NCBI GenBank assembly: GCA_041581135.1
Contig: JBFGCM010000044.1
Span: 1-29,127, forward strand
Origin: JBFGCM01 sp041581135
GTDB taxonomy: Bacteria; Actinomycetota; Acidimicrobiia; Spongiisociales; UBA5794
Length of the DNA stretch: 29,127 nt
Direction of reading: 5' to 3'
The translations under genes and the position numbers were made by a program. Under the pieces are notes generated by a model. That model had not been told where the DNA came from and did no database searches. It saw only the letters and a program-made list of their open reading frames with translations. Of this stretch, positions 22,692 through 29,127 are shown one piece after another (within the stretch, counting starts at the first letter, position 1; each line of letters starts with the position of its first letter).

Positions 22692-23030
22692 ATGTCCTCA
22701 CCACGCCAGTGCTGCACACCGATGGCGGCATGTGACATCGACGATGCCGCCGCGGAAGAGCTCGCCTCCACGCTGCGGGTGCTCGCCGACCCTGCGCGGC
22801 TTCGCCTGCTCGGCATCATCGGCCGGGCCGGAGAGGCCTGCGTGTGCGACCTCACGTCGCCCGTCGGCCTTTCGCAGCCGACCATCAGCCACCATCTGCG
22901 CCTGCTGCGGGACGCCGGTTTCATTCGCCGGGAACAACGCGGCAAGTGGGCGTTCTACGCCCTCGAGCCGGGAGCCATGGACCGGGTGGCCACCGCGATG
23001 CGCCACCACGTTGGCACCATCGCCGTCTAA
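22692..23030 (+). CDS. arsR: ArsR/SmtB-family metalloregulator
   Basis: 112 residues. The winged helix-turn-helix is clear: LADPARLRLLGII, recognition region GLSQPTISHHLRLLRDAGF and wing RREQRGKWAFYAL. Metal-site cysteines are Cys50 and Cys52 in ACVCDL (ArsR-type alpha-3 site), with Cys7, Cys8 and Cys14 at the N terminus as possible extra thiols. It would repress its own gene and arsI until As(III) or a similar soft metal binds. The ATG lies only a few bases from an AT-rich -10-like stretch (CAATATG), so the mRNA may be leaderless. It is the only gene here that ends in TAA. Confidence 0.9.
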   Translation: MSSPRQCCTPMAACDIDDAAAEELASTLRVLADPARLRLLGIIGRAGEACVCDLTSPVGLSQPTISHHLRLLRDAGFIRREQRGKWAFYALEPGAMDRVATAMRHHVGTIAV

Positions 23031-23033
23031 CTT
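23028..23033 (+). promoter_or_regulatory. Candidate -10 element formed over the arsR stop codon
   Basis: TAACTT includes the TAA stop of arsR and ends seven bases before the ATG at 23041, which has no ribosome site. It could give the next gene its own leaderless transcript independent of arsR. Confidence 0.3.
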
Positions 23034-23040
23034 CACATCC

Positions 23041-23670
23041 ATGAAACGCCTGGGCGTGATCCTGCTGGTCGCGACTGCGCTGCTGCAGGCACCGGTCGAT
23101 GTCGCCGCAGGCTGCTCCTGCCCCCAATTCGACCTCGAGACGCTGGTCAACCGAGCCGGCGCCATATTCGTCGGCGTGCTGGTGGAGTCGGTCGCCGCTC
23201 CCGAACTCGAGGCAGATCCCAGAGCCGGCATCGCGCCGGCCATCCACACCTTCGCAGTGAGCGAGGTGCTCAAGGGTGAGGTTCCTGAGCGCCACAGCTT
23301 GCAGAGCCCCAGCGCCGTCGACAACTGCGGTATCGCCGTCGAGCTGGGCAAGGAGTACCTCGTGTACACGGCACGCGACACCGTCGACCGGGCCTTCTTG
23401 TGCGACGGCACGGCGTACCTCGACCCCATCGTGACCGAGGAGAACAGCGGCCAGGACCTCATCACCGCAGCATCCACGGCAGCTCCTCCCACCGAGCCCG
23501 AACAAGTGGTGGAAGACGGGACGCTGGCGCAGGTGACCAGCGATCCTCCTGCCGACGACTTCCCATACGCCGCCCTCATCGGCCTCAGCGTCGGGCTGGC
23601 GGCGCTGCTGGCCATCGTGCTGGCGGTGTGGGGAATCCGCCGCCGGCGCGACCCCTACAACAGGTACTGA
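23041..23670 (+). CDS. Membrane-anchored TIMP/NTR-like secreted protein
   Basis: 209 residues. The signal peptide (about 1-23) is followed at once by GCSCPQ, with Cys25 and Cys27 at or near the mature N terminus, then by AGAIFVGVLVES and an HTFAVSEVLKGEV strand. These features resemble the netrin/TIMP-like OB-fold domain seen in many bacterial exported proteins. Cys97 and Cys120 could form disulfides with the N-terminal cysteines. A Pro/Thr/Glu-rich spacer (about 143-178) leads to one C-terminal membrane helix (about 180-201) and a basic cytoplasmic tail. Function is unknown; protease inhibition is not implied. It starts 10 bases after arsR and ends against the convergent ABC-F gene. Confidence 0.7.
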   Translation: MKRLGVILLVATALLQAPVDVAAGCSCPQFDLETLVNRAGAIFVGVLVESVAAPELEADPRAGIAPAIHTFAVSEVLKGEVPERHSLQSPSAVDNCGIAVELGKEYLVYTARDTVDRAFLCDGTAYLDPIVTEENSGQDLITAASTAAPPTEPEQVVEDGTLAQVTSDPPADDFPYAALIGLSVGLAALLAIVLAVWGIRRRRDPYNRY

Positions 23671-23671
23671 T

Positions 23672-25270
23672 TCAGGCCAGCGCCACCAGATCGAGCAGCG
23701 ACTCGTCGAAGTAGCTCGTCTCCCCGTCGGGCATGAGGATGGCTCGATCAGGCTCCAGCCCGGCCACGAAGTGGGTGTCGTGGCTCACCAGGATGATGGT
23801 GCCCGTGTACTGGCGGAGCGCCTCCAGAAGCGCCGCTTTCGCCTGAGGATCGAGGTTGTTCGTAGGCTCGTCCAAGAGCAGCACGTTGTGACGGCCCATC
23901 ACCAGCTGCGCCAGGGCCAGCTTGGTCTTTTCGCCACCGGAGAGTGTGGCGGCCTCCTGCTCGATCTTGTCCGCCAGCAAGAAGTGACCGAGCACGGTTC
24001 GCAGGGCCTGTGTCGGGGCGCTGCTCACGGCGCGCATGTGACTCAGCACGTCGACGTCGTCCTGGATCTGCTCGTGCTCCTGGGCGTAGTAGCCGAGCGA
24101 CACGTTGTGACCGAGCTGCACGGTACCGGCGTCGTGAGGCTCGACGCCGGCGAGGATCCGCAGCAGCGTGGTCTTCCCGGCCCCGTTGAGGCCGAGGATC
24201 ATGAGACGCTCGGCCCGGTCAACGTCGACTTCCACGTCCAGGAACACGATGTTGTCACCGTACGCCTTGGCCAATCCCCACGCCTTGAGCGGCGTGCGGC
24301 CTGACGGCTCGGGCTGGGGGAAGGCCACCTTGGTGCCCTTACCGAGGGCCTCCACCTCGACGAGGTCGTCGCGCAGCTTCTCCACCCTCGTCTCCCAAGA
24401 GCGGGCCCGCTTGGCCATCTTCTCCGTGCTGCCCTTGAAGCGGCGGATTCCCTCCTCGAGCCGTTGGATCTTCTCCAGCTGGTGGCGACGCTCCCGCACC
24501 CGCTGGGCGCGGCGACGATCGCGTTCGGCGAGGTAGTAGGTGTAGTTGCCGGTGAAGGCCTCGACCCGCTTGTTCTCCAGGGCGAGCACCGAGGTGATCG
24601 CTTCGTCGAGGAGTGGGAGATCGTGGCTGATCACCAACAGCCCACCCTTGTAGCGGTCCAGGTACCGCATCAGCCAGGCTTTGGCGTCCAGATCGAGGTG
24701 GTTGGTGGGCTCGTCCAGCAGCAGCACGTCGGTGTCGGCGAAGAGGATGCGGGCCAGCTCGACTCGGCGCCGCTGCCCTCCCGACATCGTCACCACGGGC
24801 TGGGACAGCTCTTCGTTGCCGATACCCAGTGAGGCGGCGAACCGCTTCGCCTCGGCCTCCGCCACGTAGCCTCCCTTGGCCGTGAACTCGTCATCGAGGC
24901 GGGCGAACCGCTTGATGAGCCGATCCCGCTCCAGCCCGTCGGCTGCTTCCATCTTGCGGCGCACCTCTTCCATCTGGCGCTGCAGCGTGCCGATCTCTCG
25001 CGCGGTCAGGATCCGCTCCAGGGCCGTCACGTCCCCCTCGGCGAGGTGGGGCAGCTCTGCCTCCTGCGACAGATAGCCCACCACGCCCGTCCTCGTGATG
25101 ATGCCTGCCGCCGGCGACCGCTCGCCCGCCACGATCCGCATGAGGGTGGTCTTGCCCGCGCCGTTCCGACCCACCAAACCGACCTTGTTGCCCGGTTGGA
25201 GAGTGACGTCGGCGCCCTCGATGAGCACCCGCGGGCCGACCTCGATGAAGAGGTCCCGGGCGATGATCAC
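23672..25270 (-). CDS. ABC-F family ATPase
   Basis: 532 residues from a GTG at 25270. Two ABC ATPase domains are joined by a charged linker and there are no membrane helices, which defines ABC-F. The first domain has Walker A GRNGAGKT (34-41), signature MSGGQ and Walker B LLLDEPTNHLD. The second has GLNGAGKT, LSGGEKTKLALAQL and LLLDEPTNNLD. The Arg/Lys/Glu-rich linker between them is the segment that enters the ribosomal E site in studied members. The opening most resembles actinobacterial Rv1473-like proteins, from memory of that family. Likely a translation factor or ribosome-protection protein; antibiotic resistance cannot be claimed. The start lacks a ribosome site and follows a TAGCCT hexamer. 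Confidence 0.9.
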   Translation of the reverse strand: MIIARDLFIEVGPRVLIEGADVTLQPGNKVGLVGRNGAGKTTLMRIVAGERSPAAGIITRTGVVGYLSQEAELPHLAEGDVTALERILTAREIGTLQRQMEEVRRKMEAADGLERDRLIKRFARLDDEFTAKGGYVAEAEAKRFAASLGIGNEELSQPVVTMSGGQRRRVELARILFADTDVLLLDEPTNHLDLDAKAWLMRYLDRYKGGLLVISHDLPLLDEAITSVLALENKRVEAFTGNYTYYLAERDRRRAQRVRERRHQLEKIQRLEEGIRRFKGSTEKMAKRARSWETRVEKLRDDLVEVEALGKGTKVAFPQPEPSGRTPLKAWGLAKAYGDNIVFLDVEVDVDRAERLMILGLNGAGKTTLLRILAGVEPHDAGTVQLGHNVSLGYYAQEHEQIQDDVDVLSHMRAVSSAPTQALRTVLGHFLLADKIEQEAATLSGGEKTKLALAQLVMGRHNVLLLDEPTNNLDPQAKAALLEALRQYTGTIILVSHDTHFVAGLEPDRAILMPDGETSYFDESLLDLVALA

Positions 25271-25276
25271 CGGCGA

Positions 25277-25282
25277 AGGCTA
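25277..25282 (-). promoter_or_regulatory. Candidate -10 element, leaderless ABC-F gene
   Basis: Reads TAGCCT on the minus strand and ends six bases before the GTG at 25270. No Shine-Dalgarno sequence is seen. Confidence 0.3.
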
Positions 25283-25347
25283 TCAGTCACCTGCGCGTGC
25301 CAGTGCCGCCATTCAGAAACCGGCCGGGTGTGCCGATAGCACCCACG

Positions 25348-25566
25348 ATGAACGCAATTCGCCCACGATGGCCGGCCGCCTTCGCGCTGGTCATGAGCCT
25401 CACGCTGGGGTCGGCATGTGCTGGTGGGGCCGACTCACCTCCAGTCGATCCCACCACGACATCCGCCGCCGAGCCGAGCGGGGAGAACCAGCTCATTCCG
25501 GTGGAACGCGCCCGCAGCGTTGCGGACCAGATGGACGATCGAAGCTCGTCGATCACGCTTCCATAG
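25348..25566 (+). CDS. Small putative lipoprotein
   Basis: 72 residues from the ATG at 25348; an upstream in-frame start at 25297 would precede the signal with a Pro-rich stretch. A basic N terminus and hydrophobic segment end in GSAC, a weak lipobox with Cys at about residue 24. A short Pro/Thr/Ser-rich mature part follows. No domain is recognised. It ends in TAG at 25564-25566, the only gene-terminal TAG in the window, and its end overlaps the convergent LLM gene by 14 bases. The lipoprotein-like start supports a real gene, but the short acidic remainder could also be a remnant of a longer one. Confidence 0.5.
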   Translation: MNAIRPRWPAAFALVMSLTLGSACAGGADSPPVDPTTTSAAEPSGENQLIPVERARSVADQMDDRSSSITLP

Positions 25567-26674
25567 GCCGGCGCAGCTGACGGGCCATTCCGACCACCGA
25601 CCGCAGTGCGAAGACGGCCGCCTTTCGCGACACCAGGGCGGAGACGGGACCCAACACGATGTGGCGCAGGCCGGCGACTTCGAGCCGCCGGATGTGGTTC
25701 ACCACCATCTGCGGCGTCCCCCAGGCCACGTGCTCGGCGATGAGGCTCACCGGAACGGCGGCCATGGCGTGCTCGTACTCGGCGCGCGAGTAGCGGGTCG
25801 GCACGAAATCGACATATCCGCGGAAGTCCGCTCCGAACGGATGCTCGATACCGTGTGATCGCCACATCGCCGCCGGCGCCAACAGACTGAAGAAGCGCAG
25901 CGCCGGCGTGTCGAGCATCGCCCGGGCTTCCTCCTCGCTGGATCCGAGCACGACCCACAGGTGCAGCCCGGGCTCGATGGCCTGCGGATTGCGCCCCTTG
26001 GCGGTCGCCGCCCCACGAATCGTCTCGAGCTTGCCCGCGTACTCTGCGGGTTCCATGGGAAGCGTCGGGTACCAGCCGTCGCCGTACTCTCCGCACAGGC
26101 GGAGCATGCGTGGCCCGTGGGCGGCCACCCACAACGCCGGTCGACCGGCGCGCCCCGGCTCCAGATCCATGACGGCACCCCGCAATGTGAAGTGCTCGCC
26201 CGTGAAGTCGAACGGACCACGCGACTCGAAGCAGATCCTGATGATCTGCAGCGCCTCCTCCAGCACGGCGACCGGCGTGGAGAAGTCCAGACCATACGGC
26301 TCCACGTTTTCGGCTTCCCCTGCGCCGATCCCCAGAATGGGCGGGCGCTTGACCAGGTGCGACATGGTGAGCGCCGCCTGCGCCAGCAGCACCGGATGAC
26401 GCCGGATCGGCTCGGTGACCCCCACCCCCACGGTCAACCGGCCCGCTGAGGCGGCGAGCCTGCCCCACAAGGTCTGATAGTCGAAGTGCGGGTGGGGCGA
26501 ACTGCCCGGCGCCGCCATCCAGGTGAGTTCTCGATCCCACAGCGCCTGGGGGATGAATCCCAGGAAGTGATCGACGACCCACGCCGAGTCGAACCCGAAG
26601 ACCCGCAGTGCCCGCATCGTGGCGTTCGCTCTGGCAAAGGGCGGCTGTGTGCCCACGGAGAACCCGACCTTCAC
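25553..26674 (-). CDS. LLM-class (luciferase-like) F420-dependent oxidoreductase
   Basis: 373 residues from a GTG at 26674 that overlaps the preceding stop by four bases (GTGA). The TIM-barrel luciferase-like pattern is clear: VKVGFSVGTQPPF, GFDSAWVVDHF, RLTVGVGVTEPIRRHPVLLAQAALTM, the ILGIGAGEAENVEPYG loop and WVAAHGPRMLRLCGEYGDGWYP. These match the F420-dependent methylene-tetrahydromethanopterin-reductase-like group common in Actinobacteria. The substrate is unknown. Coupling to a metallo-beta-lactamase-fold hydrolase suggests a joint catabolic or detoxification step. An earlier start would add an Arg-rich shadow segment overlapping the hydrolase gene. Confidence 0.88.
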   Translation of the reverse strand: MKVGFSVGTQPPFARANATMRALRVFGFDSAWVVDHFLGFIPQALWDRELTWMAAPGSSPHPHFDYQTLWGRLAASAGRLTVGVGVTEPIRRHPVLLAQAALTMSHLVKRPPILGIGAGEAENVEPYGLDFSTPVAVLEEALQIIRICFESRGPFDFTGEHFTLRGAVMDLEPGRAGRPALWVAAHGPRMLRLCGEYGDGWYPTLPMEPAEYAGKLETIRGAATAKGRNPQAIEPGLHLWVVLGSSEEEARAMLDTPALRFFSLLAPAAMWRSHGIEHPFGADFRGYVDFVPTRYSRAEYEHAMAAVPVSLIAEHVAWGTPQMVVNHIRRLEVAGLRHIVLGPVSALVSRKAAVFALRSVVGMARQLRRPMEA

Positions 26675-27438
26675 AGCGCGCTCTTCGCCCTCGCCAAGGC
26701 GGTCTCCATGACGTCTGTCGGGTAGGGCCCACTGCCGATGTCGGGGGCGGCGAGGCTGATGCGCTCGGCCACTGCCTGGAGCTCTTGGCGCTGCGTCTCC
26801 ACATAGTCGGCATCGACCACATCCCCGTGGCCCGGCACGACGGGACCGGCGATGAGCGCGCCAAGGCGCTCCACCGTGTCCGGCCACTCGAGTGGATAGG
26901 AGTCGCCGAAGGCCGGCGGTGCGCCTTCCTCCACCAGGTCGCCGGCGAACACCACCCCTGCGTCGGGTACCAGCACGACGATGTCGGAGTCAGTATGGCC
27001 GCGGCCCAGGTGCCGGAGCTCCACGAGGCGGTCGCCCACGTCGATGGTCTGCCGTCGATCGAACACGTGCCCAGGCGGCACGATGTCGACCTCGTCGATC
27101 TCGGCCGGATCGGATGCCAGGCCGCGGACGTGCTTCCGCATCTCTTCACCGCGTTCGATGAGCGTGGCAGCCGTGGATGTGTGGCCCCAGATGTCGGCGT
27201 CCGGGAACAGGGCATTGCCCCAGCAATGGTCCCAGTGGTAGTGGGTGTTCACCACGAACCGGACCGGCGCCGAGGACAGCCCTCGCAGCTCCCGCAGCAG
27301 CTCACGAGCCTGCCGGTGCGAAGCCCGGGAATCGACCACGAGCAAGCCGCCGGCGCCCACCACAACGCCGACATTCAGATCCAAGGACTCGTACCGGCGG
27401 CGGAACACTCCGTCGCCCACCTCGTCCCAGACAGACAC
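26671..27438 (-). CDS. Metallo-beta-lactamase-fold hydrolase
   Basis: 255 residues from a GTG at 27438. The zinc-binding motif THYHWDH gives His66, His68, Asp70 and His71. Further ligands are His148 (GRGHTDSD), Asp167 (AGDLVEEG) and His204 (VPGHGDV), so a two-metal site is complete. The fold belongs to the broad MBL superfamily (glyoxalase II-like, lactonases, quinoline-type hydrolases). No signal peptide is seen, arguing against a secreted beta-lactamase. Its stop overlaps the LLM oxidoreductase start, so the two are translated together. The small 48-residue gene lies 23 bases upstream on the same strand. Confidence 0.88.
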   Translation of the reverse strand: MSVWDEVGDGVFRRRYESLDLNVGVVVGAGGLLVVDSRASHRQARELLRELRGLSSAPVRFVVNTHYHWDHCWGNALFPDADIWGHTSTAATLIERGEEMRKHVRGLASDPAEIDEVDIVPPGHVFDRRQTIDVGDRLVELRHLGRGHTDSDIVVLVPDAGVVFAGDLVEEGAPPAFGDSYPLEWPDTVERLGALIAGPVVPGHGDVVDADYVETQRQELQAVAERISLAAPDIGSGPYPTDVMETALARAKSAL

Positions 27439-27461
27439 GGTGCCGCCCCTGACTCGGGCTC

Positions 27462-27608
27462 TCAGCCGCCGGCGCCCTCGGCGGTCGAGTCGATGTATGG
27501 CCGGCCCATGTGACTGGCCCCATGGCCACCCATGTTCGCCTCGATGTACGGGCGGGCCAGGTAGCCGATGGCGGCACCGACCACCAGTCCAAACAACAGC
27601 TTCTTCAT
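27462..27608 (-). CDS. 48-aa membrane-associated peptide gene
   Basis: ATG at 27608 has an excellent ribosome site (GGGAGG at eight bases). The peptide begins with two lysines and a hydrophobic helix (LLFGLVVGAAIGYLA, 4-18), then a Gly/His/Met-containing tail with an imperfect repeat, RPYIEANMGGHG (19-30) and MGRPYIDSTAEG (34-45). The tail holds two histidines and two methionines. No family is recognised; the start resembles YtxH-like small membrane proteins. A TAGGCT hexamer (minus strand, about 30 bases upstream) could be its promoter. It probably leads the transcript of the MBL and LLM genes downstream. Confidence 0.6.
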   Translation of the reverse strand: MKKLLFGLVVGAAIGYLARPYIEANMGGHGASHMGRPYIDSTAEGAGG

Positions 27609-27730
27609 GCGCGGATCCTCCCAGGATCGAAGAGGCGCGAAGCCTAGAGAACGACCGTCGCCTCCGTTCTCGGCAGCCCGGCTCGAGCGCTCAGCGGGTC
27701 ACCGGTCGGGGGCGACGCGGAGCGTCCCGG

Positions 27731-27736
27731 TAACGT
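27731..27736 (+). promoter_or_regulatory. Candidate -10 element, leaderless regulator transcript
   Basis: TAACGT ends nine bases before the ATG at 27746, the spacing also seen at 709, 12242 and 21027. Confidence 0.35.
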
Positions 27737-27745
27737 GGAACGGGC

Positions 27746-29127
27746 ATGGAATTCCGCATCCTGGGTCCACTCGAGGTGTTGCGAGACGGAGAGATCGTGA
27801 CGCCCGCCGCGCCCAAACAGCGCGCCTTGCTGATCCGGCTTCTCCTCCAACCCAACGAGGTGATATCCGCAGAACGACTGGTGGCGGATCTGTGGGGTGA
27901 GGATGCCCCAGCCAAAGCCGTGGGCACGCTCCAGTTCCACGTGTCGAAGCTGCGGAGCGCACTGGAACCGGACCGCGCCAAGGGCAAGGAACCCACCATC
28001 CTGCTCACCCGCAAACCGGGCTACCTGCTCGCCGCGCAACCAGAGGACATCGACCTGGCGCGATTCGAGAGCCTGATGGCCACCGCCCGAGAAGCAGAGC
28101 CCGCCGAAGCCGCAGATCTGTATCGCCAGGCGCTGGCGCTCCACCGGGGGCCACCACTGGTCGACGTGACCTACGAGGCGTTCGCCCAGGCCGACATCCA
28201 GCGGATCACCGAGGAGGCTCAGGTCGCGCTCGAGCACCGCATCGATGCCGACCTCGCCGACGGACGAGCCGTCGAGTTGCTGCCCGAGCTGGAGGGACTG
28301 GTCGCAGAGCACCCGCTGCGGGAGGGACTGTGGGCGCAGTACATGACCTCGCTCTATCAAGCGGGACGGCAGGCAGAGGCGTTGCGCGCCTACCGCGAAG
28401 CCGAACGGGTGCTGGGCGAGGAGTTGGGCATCGAGCCCGGACCCGCCCTGCGGGCGTTGGAGGAGCAGATCCTGCTCCAAGACCCGGGGCTGGGCGCGGC
28501 GCCTCCCCGTCAGCTGGCGCGGCCCGGCAACCTACCCGCCCAGCCGTCGACGTTCGTCGGCCGCCGCGACGAACGGGTCACGGTCGACCGCTTGGTACAC
28601 GAAACACGACTTCTCACCCTGGTGGGAGCCGGCGGCACCGGCAAGACCCGCCTGGCGCTCCACGCCGCCGAGGATCTGGATGAGTTCGGGGAGGCGTGGC
28701 TGATCAAACTCGGACCGATATCCGATCCGGAGCTGGTTGCTCACACCGCTGCCACAGCGCTGGGAGTGACGGACCGCAGCGACGATCCGTTGGAGGCCAC
28801 CGTGGAGGCGCTCCGCGCCAAGCACGCGCTGGCCATCGTCGACAACTGCGAGCACGTACTGGAGGGTGCGGCCCGGTTCGTGGCGGCGCTCCTGGAACGC
28901 TGCCCGTCGTTGACGATCATCGCCACCAGCCGGGAGCCGCTCGGCACCGCCGGCGAGACCACCTATGGAGTCCCGCCGCTCCGACTCGACACCGCCGACG
29001 GCGAATCGGAGGCTGCCCGATTGTTCCGGGAACGTGCCGGGGCGGCACGGCCCGACCTCGACGAGCTGCCAACGGCAACGGTGGAGGAGATCTGCCGCAG
29101 CTTGGATGGCATCCCGCTGGCCATCGA
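27746..29127 (+). CDS. BTAD/AfsR-type transcriptional regulator with NTPase domain (3' end outside window)
   Basis: 460 codons are visible and the frame is open at the right edge. An OmpR-like winged helix DNA-binding domain (about 1-95, FRILGPLEVLRDGE to KPGYLLA) is followed by a bacterial transcriptional activation domain of TPR-like helices (about 100-245). An AP/STAND ATPase then begins with TFVGRRDE and has Walker A GAGGTGKT (294-301) and Walker B-like ALAIVDNCEHVL. This order is that of SARP/AfsR large regulators, which use ATP binding to switch on secondary-metabolism or stress genes. In the full protein a TPR array usually follows. The gene is divergent from the small-peptide/MBL/LLM unit, its nearest candidate target. 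Confidence 0.88.
   Translation, partial: MEFRILGPLEVLRDGEIVTPAAPKQRALLIRLLLQPNEVISAERLVADLWGEDAPAKAVGTLQFHVSKLRSALEPDRAKGKEPTILLTRKPGYLLAAQPEDIDLARFESLMATAREAEPAEAADLYRQALALHRGPPLVDVTYEAFAQADIQRITEEAQVALEHRIDADLADGRAVELLPELEGLVAEHPLREGLWAQYMTSLYQAGRQAEALRAYREAERVLGEELGIEPGPALRALEEQILLQDPGLGAAPPRQLARPGNLPAQPSTFVGRRDERVTVDRLVHETRLLTLVGAGGTGKTRLALHAAEDLDEFGEAWLIKLGPISDPELVAHTAATALGVTDRSDDPLEATVEALRAKHALAIVDNCEHVLEGAARFVAALLERCPSLTIIATSREPLGTAGETTYGVPPLRLDTADGESEAARLFRERAGAARPDLDELPTATVEEICRSLDGIPLAI

Noticed and set aside
23666..23680. Possible terminator between the convergent TIMP-like and ABC-F genes
   Set aside because: The stops are only one base apart and no stem with a T tract is present.
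23672..25270. ABC-F gene as an antibiotic resistance determinant
   Set aside because: Housekeeping ABC-F members look alike at motif level and no resistance context is present.
25287..27215. 642-codon minus-strand frame across the LLM and MBL genes
   Set aside because: A different phase from both supported genes, low-complexity Arg/Gly/Ser translation.
1..29127. CRISPR arrays, tRNA or rRNA genes, transposases, integrases, phage genes
   Set aside because: I saw no regularly spaced repeats, tRNA-like T-arm/acceptor patterns, or mobile-element protein motifs on either strand.

Overview
The window is high-GC DNA read as part of an actinobacterial chromosome. The content fits the Acidimicrobiia or a related deep actinobacterial lineage: menaquinone synthesis (MenA), F420-type oxidoreductases (LLM and PPOX families), a BTAD/AfsR-type regulator, almost exclusive use of TGA stops, and several starts without a Shine-Dalgarno sequence but with a TANNNT hexamer 6-9 bases upstream (leaderless transcripts). 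No rRNA, tRNA, CRISPR array, insertion sequence or phage gene was seen. It looks like ordinary chromosome with some accessory genes.

Layout. Positions 1-191 hold the end of an unrecognised gene, followed by a nearly empty stretch to 708. Positions 709-3819 encode a large secreted GH57 lipoprotein. Positions 3824-8684 (minus) form a respiratory operon: a membrane-anchored cytochrome c, a GltD-like flavoprotein with extra iron-sulfur clusters, cytochrome b split into b6-like and subunit-IV-like proteins, a Rieske protein and a second cytochrome c. Divergent from it, 8929-11812 (plus) encodes a ba3-type (B-family) heme-copper oxidase (subunit IIa-like, II, I) and a lipoprotein cytochrome c. Together these describe a route menaquinol -> bc-type complex -> cytochrome c -> oxygen. 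Subunit II carries an in-frame TAG just before its CuA ligands, the most striking anomaly in the window.

Positions 11823-14282 (minus) hold a small anchored protein, a sulfotransferase and a family 4 glycosyltransferase, probably for envelope glycans. Positions 14455-16205 (minus) carry menA and an alpha/beta hydrolase, followed upstream by a CBS-BON protein and a large GNAT/acyl-CoA synthetase fusion (16213-19607). A divergent region with a possible leader peptide and alternative hairpins precedes rsgA (19829-20914).

The right part is a set of small units: a lamin-tail lipoprotein, a PPOX F420-type protein, a divergent arsI/arsR pair around a dyad operator, a TIMP/NTR-like anchored protein, an ABC-F ATPase, a tiny lipoprotein, an LLM oxidoreductase coupled to a metallo-beta-lactamase hydrolase, a 48-residue Gly/His/Met-containing peptide gene, and the first 460 codons of a BTAD-NTPase regulator running off the end. 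All calls were made by reading motifs by eye; no database search was run.
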